Source of the DNA: Pelobates cultripes
Lineage: Eukaryota > Chordata > Amphibia > Anura > Pelobatidae
DNA length: 64,000 nt
Assembly (NCBI GenBank): GCA_933207985.1
Contig: OW240921.1
Span: 18,295,828-18,359,827 of the forward strand
Direction of reading: 5' to 3'
Shown here: one piece after another, positions 1-11,960 of the stretch
Layout of the letters: each line of letters starts with the position of its first letter
How positions within the stretch are numbered: the first letter of the stretch is position 1
Position numbers and translations under genes: made by a program
The notes under the pieces: generated by a model
Told to the model about the DNA's origin: nothing
Databases searched by the model: none
Seen by the model: the letters and a program-made list of their open reading frames with translations, nothing else

Positions 1-465
1 GTCCGAACCCGATACATATTGTGACACCTCCAAGAAGGCAACGCTTGCGGTTCGGACACCTACTTCCGTTCTGGTGGCCATATTGGTAGATCTCCCGAAT
101 CTGGGCAAGTATGGAGACAGTAAAAAATAATTAACTAAAACAGAAAAAACAAAAATATAAACGCGCAAGAGAACTTTTACTCCCTCCCATCCGCTGCAAG
201 CAATATTAATTCCATGCTGGAATGGTGTCTGTTGCGTCTGCTTAGTATTGTCACTTCCGGTGATGTTTTCATTCCACAATGTCACTTCCTATGGCGTCCT
301 CAAGCAAAACAATTCATTACGTCCATAAGGAGCTCATGTTACAAAAGTCTCTTGCGCCCGTGCTTGCGTGCATCATCTTGCATAAGGACATTTAGTCCAT
401 ACAATAAATGACGGGCAAGAAGGGAAAAAGACGAAAAAAACTGAGAGCTAAGATGAAATCTTGTA
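1..465. other. Unclassified sequence at window start
   Basis: No gene is recognised. A short inverted repeat, GTCCGAAC at 1-8 and GTTCGGAC at 50-57, suggests the edge of an unidentified repeat. The short open frames here show no recognisable motif. Confidence 0.4.
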
Positions 466-902
466 AAGTTACAGTGTTTGCATTGCCCCTAGGGACACCT
501 CCAAGTGGCCACTCCTCAGATGGCCACTGGAGGGGCTTCCTGGCTCAGGACTGCACAGTAAGCAGCCCTGCTTTTCAGCGTTCCCATGCTCTGCATGGAG
601 ACGCTTAATTTTCCAAATAGAGATGCACTGAAAATGGCATTTGGGCCTGCCCCGTGCAGATTTTAGCAAATCCAATGCTTTGCCTATGAGAAAGCATTGG
701 AATGGCTAAAAATCGGCCATTTTGATGATGTCACAAAGGAGGCAGAGCCAGCACCGACTGACCCGCGCGGCGCTGAAAATAAGGTGAGTTTTAAAGTTTT
801 ATAGGGGGGCTTAGGGGGGGGTCGAGCCACCTAAATGGTTGGTTTAGCACTATAGGGTTAGAAATACATGTTTGTATTCCTGACTCTATAATGATCCTTT
901 AA
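466..902. mobile_element. Partial T2-type (TTAA) MITE
   Basis: The interior resembles the T2 element at 25866-26462: both share a stretch around CTCCTCAGATGGCCACTGG and a GC-rich stretch with AGAGCCAGCA. The right end has a fold-back around ATACATGTTTGTATTCCTGA and finishes GATCCTTTAA. The left terminus is missing, so this copy looks 5'-truncated. It shares its right TTAA with the next MITE. Confidence 0.6.
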
Positions 903-1397
903 ATGACCACTCTAGGCACCCAGACCACTTCAGCTTAATGAAGTGGTCTGAGTGCCAGGTCCCTCTAGGATTAACCCTTTTTTTATAAACATAGCAGTTT
1001 CAGAGAAACTGCTATGTTTATAAATGGGTTAATCCAGCCTCTAAAGCCTCTAGTGGCTGCCTCATTGACAGCCGCTAGAGGCGTTTGAGTGCTTCTCACT
1101 GTGAAAATCACAGTGAGAAGACGCCAGCGTCCATAGGAAAGCATTATGAATGCTTTCCTATGAGACTGGCTGAATGCGCGCGCAGCTCCTGCCGCGCATG
1201 CGCATTCAGCCAAAGAGGATGATCGGAGGCGGAGAGGAGGAGGAGAGCTCCCCGCCCGGCGCTGGAAAAAAGGTAAGTTTAACCCCTTTCCTTGCCATCC
1301 AGCCTGGCGGGAGTGGGACCCTGAGGGTGGGGGCACCTTCAGGGCACTATAGTGCCAGGAAAACAAGTGTTTTCCTGGCACTATAGTAGTCCTTTAA
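899..1397. mobile_element. T2-type MITE, full length
   Basis: TTAA at both ends (899-902 and 1394-1397). The right end is a hairpin around AGTGCCAGGAAAACAAG ending CTATAGTAGTCCTTTAA. The same element recurs at 42951-43457 in the same orientation and, shorter and reversed, at 42443-42856. T2 MITEs are non-autonomous piggyBac-related elements known from Xenopus. Open frames inside it recur in other copies only because the MITE recurs. Confidence 0.85.
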
Positions 1398-1429
1398 GCT
1401 AGATAAGAATGGGTAGACACAGAAAGGAG

Positions 1430-1635
1430 ATACAAAAGGCAATTCTTGAAAATCCGCAGGAACTGCACTAACCAGGAGGACTACACTGTCCAATCCAATG
1501 TTTTAAAGAGTCAATTTGAACAAAAAGGATATAATAGTCAGAACTCACAAAACTATATAGAAATGGTGGCTAATCTAGACAGATCCCCTCTACTTAAATA
1601 TATAAATAACGAAACAAAGATAAATAATGACCAAA
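1430..1635 (+). pseudogene. Penelope-like element fragment, end of RT and linker
   Basis: In one frame this encodes a stretch beginning IRRNCTNQEDYT and containing KSQFEQKGYNS and SPLLKYINNETK. It aligns by eye with the better-preserved PLE at 61.4-61.6 kb (IRRNCKEEEEYT, NQFIEKGYDEE, NQLLKYKSKNK). This is the thumb and linker between the reverse transcriptase and the GIY-YIG nuclease. It is an old, diverged 5'-truncated copy. The frame is cut by an LTR at 1636 and resumes at 2328. Confidence 0.8.
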
Positions 1636-2327
1636 TGTCATACCTTGTTATGCCGTGCGGCACATGCGGCTTCCAGGGGGTGCTGTACAGCAGCCACATA
1701 GTCTCCGGTCCCACGCTGTCCAGGCCACAGTAAACACCATACAGTGTTTGGTTGTGCCAAGTGCAGAGCAGCCCCTGCATGATCTGTCTTCTGGCAAGAC
1801 TTCCTGATCTTTTTGGCAGCCTTGCGCCATCTACAGGAATCCTTGGAAATTACAGGACCCTGTGGGTGTAGGCTTTTATAGCATTAAAGTCATATTATTG
1901 GGACACATCATCTGCCATTCACAGGTCACACCCGTTTGTGTGATTTGGTGCAGGGTGATGATGCTGTCCAATCAGATTTTTGTTCTCCCTATTTAAACTT
2001 CCCTCTTTCTGGAGATCATTGCCCTTTTGTAGTTTAGTCTGCCCGAGAGTGCTTACTGAAGTTGTTTTGGTTTTCTTGTTACTGACACGGCTTTGTATTT
2101 GATTATTCTGATTTTCTGGTTCCCTGACTTCGGCTTGTTTTTTCGTTTTTGAGTATCTCTGGTGTCCTTGACCATTTTTGCTATTTTGATTCTGTATTTT
2201 TCACCTATCTAGGGCACACGTAAACCCGGCCATTCTAAGGTTCGGTATACGTACCTTCTCTCTTTTTATTCATTCTTTTTGGTTACTGTTTCCCTATACT
2301 CTGTGTGTGGGTTACCCAATCTTGACA
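1636..2327 (+). mobile_element. Solo LTR, 692 bp, 5-bp target duplication CCAAA
   Basis: Begins TGTCATACC and ends TCTTGACA, as expected for TG...CA long terminal repeats. It is flanked by CCAAA at 1631-1635 and 2328-2332. The interrupted PLE frame resumes directly after it. No internal retroviral genes accompany it, so it is best read as the product of recombination between two LTRs. The strand is assumed from the orientation of the TG...CA ends. Confidence 0.85.
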
Positions 2328-2745
2328 CCAAATTCCTTTTATTTTTAATTTCTCCAGTAATGTGGGCACTGTTAAAAAGATTATCACCAAGAATTGGCAC
2401 ATCCTTCAACAGAAGGATGATATAAAAGAATATAAAGGCCAAAAAACAAAATCTATTTTTAGAGAAATCTCAAGCACATTTTAACATCAAGTTTTGTTAA
2501 AGATGACATTCCCCCCAAAAATTGACAGACTGGTCACATGAACATAAGGGTTTATTTCATTGCAGCATGTGTATAGCATGCTGTAGTTCAAAGATAACCG
2601 ATAAAAATTCCTTTAACTTTAACTCTGCAATTACTATGAAAGAATACAAAATTAAATCACTTATCACATGTCATTCTCAGAATGTAATGTATCTTTTGTG
2701 GTGTACATACAGATTACAGTATATAGGGAAAAACATCCAGACCTA
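2328..2745 (+). pseudogene. Penelope-like element fragment, GIY-YIG nuclease part
   Basis: This continues the PLE fragment after the LTR. The first part reads IPFIFNFSSNVGTVKKI and TKNWHILQ, matching VPFISKYSGNTRKIQRV and NKHWHILR in the copies near 60 kb. A later frame (2522-2749) holds HCSMCIACC, then KSLITCHSQNVMYLLWC, then LQYIGKN, which are the CCHH-like cysteine cluster and the GIY-YIG core of a PLE endonuclease. Frameshifts separate the parts, so no product is expected. It ends at the TTAA of the next element. Confidence 0.8.
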
Positions 2746-2749
2746 TTAA

Positions 2750-4141
2750 CCCCTTAGGGACCAGACCGTTTTTCAATTTTCTTAACGTTAAGGACTAGGG
2801 CTGTTTTCACATGTTTGCAGTGTTTGTGTTTAGCTACAATTTTCCTCTTACTCATTTACTGTACCCACACATATTATATAAAGTTTCTCACCATTAAATG
2901 GTCTTTCTAAAGATACCATTATTGTCATATCATATAATTTACTATACAAAAAATGATAAAATATGATGAAAACATGTAACAAACCCCCACCTTTTCTAAC
3001 TGTGACCCCCCAAATCTGTTACGCATCTACAATCGCTAATTTAGTAATACCCAATGTTAACATGTAGCGTAGGCAATAAGTACAAGTTGCACTTTGCTAT
3101 TTACAAACCATTTTTTTTTTCAAAATTAACAAAAGTTACATTGTAGCACTGATATCTGCCAGGAATCCCTGAATAACCCTTCACATGTATATATTTTTTT
3201 AAAAGAAGGCAACCTAATGTATTAAACTTGCAGTATTTCGACTAGTTTCATGCAAGCATTTTACCACCAATCTATGCCAAAAAAAAAAATAATAATATTT
3301 GGTTAATTTTTGGACACACGTGGCAATTTAAGCATACATGTACGAAGAACTTTAAGGATTACTTCCAAACAACACCCCAATATGTGTTCAGCAACATCTT
3401 CTAAGTACAGTGATACCATCCATGTATAGGTGTGTCGGGTTATCTTGGGGCTAAAATACATTATTTGGAGGGTGTGCATTCCAGTTTTCCAACTTGGAAT
3501 TTTCACAGCTGGTCATCATGCACCCATGTCCTATTTGGGACATTTTTGAAGCCGGCCAATGTAATTTATCCCCATCAAATCATATATTTTTTAAAAGTAG
3601 ACACCCTAGGGTATTTCAAATGATAGTATTTTAACACTTTGCACTAATTCTACCACCAGTGTTTGTCAAACACTTTGGTAGTCATTTGTGTTGTTTGTGT
3701 TATTTTTCTCTCACATTGTATTTTAGGCTGGTTTCTTAGTTACTGTTATGTGTTACTGACAAAGAACACCCCAATATGTGTTCAGCAACATCTCCTGAGT
3801 ACAACAGTGCCAATGTACAGGTTTTGTGGGTTTTTGCAAACTTACATGGGTTAAGTGCAGGCCTTTCCCCTTTTCCATGTTTTCACATTGAAATTTGCCA
3901 GATTGGTTTGCTGGGCCTATGTTGCCTTTGAGACCGTATGGCAGCCCAGGGATCAAAATTAACCCCATCATGGCATACCATTTGTAAAAGTAGTCAACTC
4001 ACGTTATTTAAAATGTGGTATGTCCAGTCTTTTTTAGTAGCCACTTAGTCACAAACCCTGGCCAATATTAGCCAATATTAGTGTTTAAATTAGTTTTTTT
4101 CATATTTTTCACACAAACTGCAATTTTACCAATGATATTAT
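2750..4141. repeat. Left arm of fold-back element, ~385-bp monomers
   Basis: Motifs such as AACACCCCAATATGTGTTCAGC recur at about 3370 and 3765, a spacing near 390 bp. Each is followed by TACA..GTG..ACC/CCAATGTA..GG and, in the second unit, GCATACCATTTGTAAAAG. The same monomer occurs inverted in the right arm, in tandem at 17.9-20.4 kb, and near 36 and 49 kb. No coding sequence is seen. Confidence 0.65.
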
Positions 4142-5180
4142 TGTAACGGAGCTCCCTGTACTCCGACCGAGTACCCTCTGTTGATGGATGCTCCTAGCAC
4201 TTCCTGAGGACTCCAAACACTACAGCAGACACGACAACCACCGCAGACTCCACAACCGCCGTAGCTTAACTGGAGTCTCGCCGTCTTCCTTCCACCCTGG
4301 ATCAGCTTCTGTCCTCCAGGACCGTGTGGGGAAGACCTCTCCTCCAGGAGAGCGTAACAGGAACAGCTCTTAAAAGAGCTAAGTGATTAAAAAGCTCAGG
4401 GGAGTATGCAGAGCATAGCAATCCCCAGTGTGATATAGCAGTTCCCTCCAATAACGAGACAAGGCTACGTATTGAGGGTTAAGAAGATCTGATGTTTAAT
4501 GGCACACACTCTGCTTTTATGAGATTCTGCCCATGCAAGGGAGACACCCACATAATTAGCAGTATAACCAATCAGAACAATATACATTCGGGGAAATCCC
4601 CATCCCTCAGATAATCACATAACATAATTAAAACAGAACAGTAAAAATACAGTTTTTATACATGTACTATAACTTCCAAACTACACATCCAATCTTCATA
4701 AAAATTACATATTTGGAATCAATCCATTAAGGGGAGCAACATATTAAAAAATGGCACAAATCAGACAAAGGGTTCAAAAGTTAGCAAAAGTGTCTTTTGG
4801 GGCCTGGCTGGCAGCATGGTTTTCTGGCCCAAACCGGTTTTACAGAGGCCTCTATCCTGGACAATGGGGAAAGTAATCCAATTATCCAGGGATAGAGGCA
4901 GACTCCATTAACCACATGTTAGCAAAAGACACAAAAAGACACAAAAATACATAACTCTTATTGAACTGAACAGAACCCCCACATTCAACCTATCCCCAGA
5001 TGGCTTGGATCTGAGCGCTCAATATATCCAAACAGCGCTCAGATCCCACAAATACAGTCAAATCGCCATACACTCTAGGTCCATAGTCATGGGGCAGAAG
5101 GCTGGCAATTAGGCTTCTCCATAACACAGGGAAGCAGGGCAATTTGTCAAATAAAATAACAGTTACAAATGGCAGTTTGT

Positions 5181-5188
<8 letters not shown>
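4142..5188 (+). mobile_element. LTR-like sequence, same family as 23990-25311
   Basis: Starts TGTAACGGAGC. It shares with 23990-25311 the stretch TGATGGATGCTCCTAG, GCACTTCCTGAGG, the AGAGCGTAACAGGAAC segment and a 3' part around CATAGTCATGGGGCAGAAGG. The start is clear. The end is uncertain: GTTTGTAACA at about 5188 is one candidate, and no perfect target duplication was found, so the right end may be rearranged. Confidence 0.6.
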
Positions 5189-6354
<1,166 letters not shown>

Positions 6355-6474
6355 TTTGTGTTCGGGCATTCTCATATGATATAGAATAAGATGGGTTGTA
6401 GAGATGTAGCTTTAGGAATAATCGGTTGAGGTGTGCCGAAACTGACGTATGCTGTAAGCCGGTAAAAAGTGGGC
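6355..6474. repeat. Split direct repeat module A, outer copy
   Basis: Starts TTTGTGTTCGGGCATTCTCA and ends GGTAAAAAGTGGGC. It is nearly identical to 6609-6729, which carries one extra G near its start and a few substitutions. Confidence 0.85.
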
Positions 6475-6515
6475 TTACATAGAGGAAATATGAACAATGG
6501 GAGTGGAGGGTGGGG

Positions 6516-6609
6516 CTATTCGTCTGACCAACAAAGGTAAGTAGGGAAAGGGGGAGTCCCTTTTATAGGTCTATAGCCCCTCCCACAACTTCAGGCCATG
6601 CCTTCCAAT
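6516..6609. repeat. Split direct repeat module B, inner copy
   Basis: Runs from CTATTCGTCTGACCAACAAA to GGCCATGCCTTCCAAT. It is repeated at 11866-11960 with a few differences (CTATTCATCTGACC; AAGTAAGTAAAGGGGGTAG). Confidence 0.85.
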
Positions 6610-6729
6610 TTGTGTTCGGGGCATTCTCATATGATATAGAATAAGATGGGTTGTAGAGATGAAGCTTTAGGAATAATCGGTTGAGGTGTGCCGAAACCGA
6701 CGTATGCTGTAGGCCGGTAAAAAGTGGGC
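6609..6729. repeat. Split direct repeat module A, inner copy
   Basis: Second copy of module A, directly abutting module B and ending GGTAAAAAGTGGGC. It borders the recombinase remnant, as expected for the 3' end of a Ngaro element read on the minus strand. Confidence 0.85.
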
Positions 6730-6799
6730 AAAAAGAGACATATTAATGCAAAACATTATACAGGATGCATAGTGCATTTGTTAAGCATCAGTTAGACAT

Positions 6800-7240
6800 T
6801 TTAATGAAAGCTTCCTAATTCCTGAATCGGCTGTGGTATGTAAATCGCATAAGCCTATGATTCCCAACGGCCCCGTGTCTTAACGTGTGCGGGTATGTCT
6901 TGGCTATAGGCTGTGTAAGCTGCTCCTATCCTAAAGTAGTCGCTAGGGTTTAGTTCGAGCCCGGAGAATGAGTAGGTGGACATAGTGCATGAACTGTGGT
7001 AAGGACAGTATCGTACAGCGACAGTAATGGTTCAGTGGTGTGTATGGTGGCGTGCCCAAGAACGTAATCAGTACCTTAACCGGGCACCCAGCATTGCTTG
7101 TAAGGTAGTAGGTTATAAGCACTGGCTCGGCCCTCTGACTCATCTTAGTTTTAGGAAGGGACCGGACATAGTGGTCTGTGTGTTTTAGAAGATAAGAGGT
7201 CAACAGGCACTCTTGTTTATGATGTTGGCCGCTGATAGTG
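6800..7240 (-). pseudogene. Tyrosine recombinase remnant (Ngaro/DIRS type)
   Basis: Reading the minus strand from about 6965 to 6800 gives FRIGAAYTAYSQDIPAHVK, then GRWES, a stop, and AYAIYIPQP. This matches the conserved end of DIRS/Ngaro tyrosine recombinases (HSFRIGAA... GRW.S.AY..YI), which holds the catalytic Arg-containing box and sits just before the nucleophilic tyrosine region. An open frame at 6943-7203 covers a more N-terminal, poorly conserved part. In the family this enzyme integrates a circular DNA intermediate by site-specific recombination. Stops and frame changes make this copy inactive. Confidence 0.75.
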
Positions 7241-7699
7241 AGTTATTGTTTTGGCCTGAGAAAGCCATTAGAGGCTAGATAGGTAGCAGTTTTGATAACT
7301 GCATTGGTGTGTGGCTCGGAAGTGCATGGTCGAGTGGTTCTGACATGGTTTGAAAATTGTATGTCTATGGCCAGTATTTAGTGTTTGCAGGAACGTCCGC
7401 TTGGCCATGTCTCTAAGTAAGGTATGGATGGGGTAGGAGGATAGGAACCCTTGTTGTTTGGGAAAGAGAAATACGTATAGTGTTGAATGCCCGTGAGATA
7501 AAGTTTAACCGTGTTGTGCGAGAATTATTAATTTAAGGTGGCAAAAATAGGCCAAGGTCATACGTGGTGAAACCTCAAACCAGCTATCTAAGTGATAGTC
7601 CGACATGAAACATATTGTATAAGTGGAAAACCCTTTAGCAAGCGTGTTGAGTGCTGGTGGACAAGGCCAGTTTAGTCATAGCCCGGCTATATTGGCGAG

Positions 7700-8560
7700 G
7701 TTCATGTAATCCATGACCTTGACCATAAATGACCCCCCTGCCATGGCGGCTGTCACGGCAGCTGCCACAATAGTTTGCCATTACGTGTGGTTAAGAAAGT
7801 CCACCATATGTGTAGGTCTGCCATGGCTTGGTTGTCTAGGGACAGCCCCTGATAATCATTCGGGAGGGAGGAAAAAGCAGAGTGGTCTGATGCGCATGGC
7901 AAAATTTAAGGAACCTGGTAAGGATTGTAGTTCCATGTGGTTGCAAGTACCAAGCAGGAGGTGGTAATTGGTGTTGTTGCGACTGTTCCTATTTCTCGCG
8001 AGGTAACTTGTTGGCATGGATGCCGAGTCAAGTTGTTTGCCCAGGAATGTAACGGTAGTGTCTGGGTCTTCTGTGACCTTATGGAATACTGGGACACCCA
8101 AGTGTTCAGACATACTAATGGCTTCCTTGAAGCTTCTAGAGGGAAAGGCATTCGCTTTGACCAACAAGAAATCATCTCAGGAGTGTATGACTGTGGGGCA
8201 TCTGGATATGTTTAACCACAACCAGTAAAGAGTACAACAAATATATTGAAGATTGTTGGCTACTCTTGACCCGAAAGTTAAGCGGGATAAGAAATATATA
8301 ACTGCTGCCCATAACTGCCCTGTAAGTGCCAGTGCAGGGTGTATGGTAGCAGTCTGAAATGCGTTTGTGATATCAGTTTTACTTAACCAGGCTTCCCCTC
8401 CCTGCTTGAGTGATAGTTGTAATGGTATGAACAATGGTGGCATACTGTAATGAAAACTCCTCGGAGGGTATGAGGGACTATGGGGGTAGCCGAGGCGTGA
8501 GGTGCAGATAAGTCTATGATCAGTTACAGTGTGAGGGAAGATTCCCTGTGACAATCCCAA
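7700..8560 (-). pseudogene. Reverse transcriptase/RNase H remnant (Ngaro/DIRS type)
   Basis: The minus-strand frame 8560-8177 contains WLSKTDITNAFQTATIHPA and later LSRLTFGSR, the palm motifs of DIRS/Ngaro reverse transcriptases. The next frame, 8167-7856, contains MSEHLGVPVFHKVTEDPDTT, VTFLGKQLDSASM and LPGSLNFAMRIRP, which match the downstream connection region of this family. The YxDD-type motif expected between the two frames is not visible, so the join is damaged. Sequence to about 7700 may represent the start of RNase H. In an intact element this enzyme copies the RNA into DNA. Stops and frameshifts exclude function here. Confidence 0.8.
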
Positions 8561-10203
8561 TGGGATTGCGCCACACTGTAAATGGTGTAGATCGGAGAGG
8601 CCCAGGTAGAAATCTTTCTGCCATTTCTTGGGCCATGAGTGTAATGCCAGCTGTTGGATGCTGCTGTGATGACTGCCAGTTAGGGCATTCTAGATTCCCC
8701 CAAAAGTATATGGCAATACCTGAACAGAAGGCCTTTAAAATCGGATATTAGGAAATAAACTAAATGTCTGGAAGGGTGATGAGTTAGAAAGTACTGGAAA
8801 TGCATAATGTTTACAGACGTGAAGTAAGGTTCAGGGTACATTTATTGGGACACATGGTTTTGCATGTGCCCTGACACATTGGGAACATATCTGCAACAGT
8901 CTGCATGCACTGAAACTACATGTGCCAACATGGAAATTGTAGCAAATCTGGGATTTGCCAAAGAGAATGAGACGACCCAATTTGTCTCTGGTAGTTCTCT
9001 ATGTATTACCAGAGGTGCTAGAGCCTGGAGCCTGAAACGTGATCGTCCGCTGTGTTAGGACAAAGTTGTCCTGTGGGACTAGCAACATCTCCAAGTGAAA
9101 GTGTGTTGACTCTAGCTGGAGTGTTAGGTAGAGATAAATCCTTACCACCTGCTTGATACATACTAAAAACATGAAGATAGCCATTATTATATGAACCCAC
9201 AGTGTGCTAGTACTGGCTTGCTAGCTAAAGCCGCATGGCGAAACAATTAATCCTTTGTTTGGTGACAGGTGAGGCCCTGCTAGTTGCCAAGTGGCTTGAG
9301 AGGCTCTATCTATGCAATGGCGCGAGGGGATTTTTGTGGCCACCAAACGTAGTGGCAGGATGTTGGCCTTTCGGTGACTGTAATCATAAAAAAGGGGAAG
9401 GGAGTGACAGGTGAGGCCCTCTCTATATACCATGCGAGGCGGCTAGCTCACGAGTGGCCCGATGGGTGTTTGCCTCCGAGCGTTGAGGCGGGGTGTTGGC
9501 CTCGCGGGACCACTATACGACAGGCATAGATGCCAAGAAAGGAAAATACCTATTGGAAACCTATAGTCCCTAATTGCCAGTACGCTAAGGATATACCCAG
9601 GGGGAAGCAGAAAATGTATGTATATACCACATGAGCCGGTGTATGTACCTGGTAGTATGATTAGATACCCTTACTGGTCGAAAGGGTTATTAATACCTGC
9701 ATTCCAGACGGGTAAAACAATGTATGAAAATTTAATATATAGACATTTAAAAGCATATATCCATATGTGTGTTATGCAAGTTTAATAGAGCAAAGTGCTC
9801 CATCCCAATGTTTATTGTATGCTTGTAATGCCCCTGTTTGAAGGAGATTAACTTGTCGGGAATGTTATATCATGTGTGATATGGAATACAACTGTATCCC
9901 GAAACATGAGTGCAGGGAACCATGACTGGCAGCTGAATAACCTAATATGTGAAAATACATAATTGAAGGACTTCTATTTTAAGCGTGCAAACATGCAAAT
10001 ATTCCATATTAGACTCTGGAATCCTGCATAGTGCTTTAAATAGTATGTGCATTCTTGGGTAAATGTATGTGTATTGTCAGTAAATGTAACTAAATGCCTA
10101 AGTCGGCAGGTATGATTATATCACAGCAAGCATGATTTGTAAGGAAGTGTTATTGTGTAATTAAAATTATAGTGGGAATGTTATGAGGGGAATAACCATA
10201 TGT
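8561..10203 (-). other. Interior of Ngaro-type element, gag region expected
   Basis: The gag-like gene should lie here on the minus strand, upstream of the reverse transcriptase. Only short unrecognisable open frames were found (for example 9221-9433). Nothing else can be supported. Confidence 0.35.
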
Positions 10204-11480
10204 CTGAAATTCCTGTAGTATACTGTTTGACAAATAGGAGTCAGTATAAAAGCGAAAATGCTGTAGTTAGTTTGTTTATGAAGTGAAATAAAGTCTGAGA
10301 AGCCTGTAGTATACCGATTGACCGGTAAGGGTCAGCATGTAGGTGAAAATGCCGTGGTTCCTTTGTTTGTACATGAAATGCAATAATGTCTGAGATGCCT
10401 GTAGTACACTGAATGACCGGTAGGGGTCAGTGCCTTGGTGAAAATGCAGTGGTTTGTACATGAAATGCAAAAACGTCTAAGAAACCTATAGTACACTGAA
10501 TGACCGATAGGGGTCAGTGTGTAGGCGCAAATGCAGTGGTTCGTTGGTTTGTACATGAAATGCAATAATGTCTGAGATGCCTGTAGTGCACCGAATGACC
10601 GATAGGGGTCAATGTCTGGGTGAAAATGCAGTGGTTCGTTGGTTGGTACATGAAATGCAATAATATCTGAGAAGCATGTAGTACACTGAATGACCGGTAG
10701 GGGTCAGTGTGTAGGTGAAAATAGTGGTTTATTGGTTTCTACATGAAATGCAAAAACCTCTAAGAAGCCTGTAGTACACCGAATGACCAATAGGGGTCAG
10801 TGTGTAGGCACAAATGCAGTGGTTCGTTGGTTTGTACATGAAATGCAATAATAGCTGAGAAGCCTGTAGTACACCGAATGACCGGTAGGGGTCAGTGTGT
10901 AGGTGAAAATGCAGTGGTTTATTGGTTTGTACATGAAATGCAAAAACGTCTAAGAAGCCTGTAGTACACAGAATGACCGATAGGGGTCAGTGTGTAGGCA
11001 CAAATGCAGTGGTTGGTTGGTTTGTACATGAAATGCAATAATGTCTGAGATGCCTGTAGTACACCGAATGACCGGTAGGGGTCAGTGTCTAGGTGAAAAT
11101 GCAGTGGTTCGTTGGTTTGTACATGAAATGCAATAATATCTGAGAAGCCTGTAGTACACCGAATGACCGTAGGGGTCAGTGTGTAGGTGAAAATGCAGTG
11201 GTTTATTGGTTTATACATGAAATGCAAAAACGTCTAAGAAGCCTGTAGTACACAGAATGACCGATAGGGGTCAGTGTGTAGGCACAAATGCAGTGGTTGG
11301 TTGGTTTGTACAGGAAATGCAATAATGTCTGAGATGCCTGTAGTACACCGAATGACCGGTAGGGGTCAGTGTCTAGGTGAAAATGCAGCGATTTGTTGGT
11401 TTGTACATGAAATGCATTATATCTGAGAAGCCTGTAGTACACCGAATGACTGATTGGGGTCAGTGTGTAGGTGAAAAAAT
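10204..11480. repeat. 95-bp tandem array with three-unit higher-order pattern
   Basis: About 14 units marked by ACATGAAATGCAATAATGTC and GACCGATAGGGGTCAGTG. Unit starts fall at 10371, 10458, 10553, 10648, 10741, 10836, 10931, 11026, 11121, 11215, 11310 and 11405, mostly 95 bp apart; more diverged units precede 10371. Three unit types are distinguishable: TGTCTGAGATG, TATCTGAGAAG and CGTCTAAGAAG. The array lies in the 5' part of the Ngaro-type element. Confidence 0.9.
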
Positions 11481-11865
11481 GTTATTTCGTTTGTAGTTTT
11501 AACCCAACAGATTTTAACCAAAACAGATTTTAACCAACAGATTTTACATAAACAGCTAGGTGAGTATAAGGTAACAAAATAACCATGCAAAACAAAAGGA
11601 AACCGTAAAGTGAGGACCTGTGCTGTGTTGAACGCCGTGGGAACTAATCCTGGCGCGACAGGTGGGTCAACTTACGGTTTGAGAGTCCCTGAGACACCAA
11701 ATGCGATGCTGACCAGAGAGAAAGCCACTGGATTAACGGAAATCCCTGCTGCATGATTCCTGGACACAGCTTGGAGTAGGAGACCTCATGGAGCAAAGGT
11801 GAAACCAAAATGGCGTCTTGTATGACCTGGAAGTGGATCTCATGCAAATGCTGACCTTGAACAGT
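11481..11865. other. 5' leader of Ngaro-type element
   Basis: Lies between the tandem array and terminal module B. It contains short ACAGATTTTAACCAA direct repeats at about 11508-11545. No gene is seen. Confidence 0.4.
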
Positions 11866-11960
11866 CTATTCATCTGACCAACAAAGGTAAGTAAGTAAAG
11901 GGGGTAGTCCCTTTTATAGGTCTATAGCCCCTCCCACAACTTCAGGCCATGCCTTCCAAT
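11866..11960. repeat. Split direct repeat module B, terminal copy
   Basis: Matches 6516-6609 and marks the 5' terminus of the element on the minus strand. Fold-back arm sequence resumes at 11961. Confidence 0.85.

Larger units (their letters stand above)
6355..11960 (-). mobile_element. Ngaro-type tyrosine-recombinase retrotransposon, decayed
   Basis: Two terminal modules occur as split direct repeats. Module A is at 6355-6474 and 6609-6729; module B is at 6516-6609 and 11866-11960. On the minus strand this gives B, interior, A, B, A. That matches the A1-ORFs-B1-A2-B2 arrangement known for Ngaro-type elements. The minus-strand interior carries reverse transcriptase and tyrosine recombinase remnants in the expected order. 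Many stops and frameshifts indicate an inactive copy. It lies inside the fold-back element 2746-13716, and the right arm resumes immediately at 11961. Confidence 0.85.

Noticed and set aside
983..1381. A 132-codon minus-strand frame with similar frames at 42386-42784 and 43017-43253
   Set aside because: Apparent conservation reflects copies of one T2 MITE; there is no codon-like constraint or recognisable domain.
10204..11480. A CRISPR-like array
   Set aside because: The units are contiguous 95-bp tandem repeats with no unique spacers, in a eukaryotic retrotransposon.
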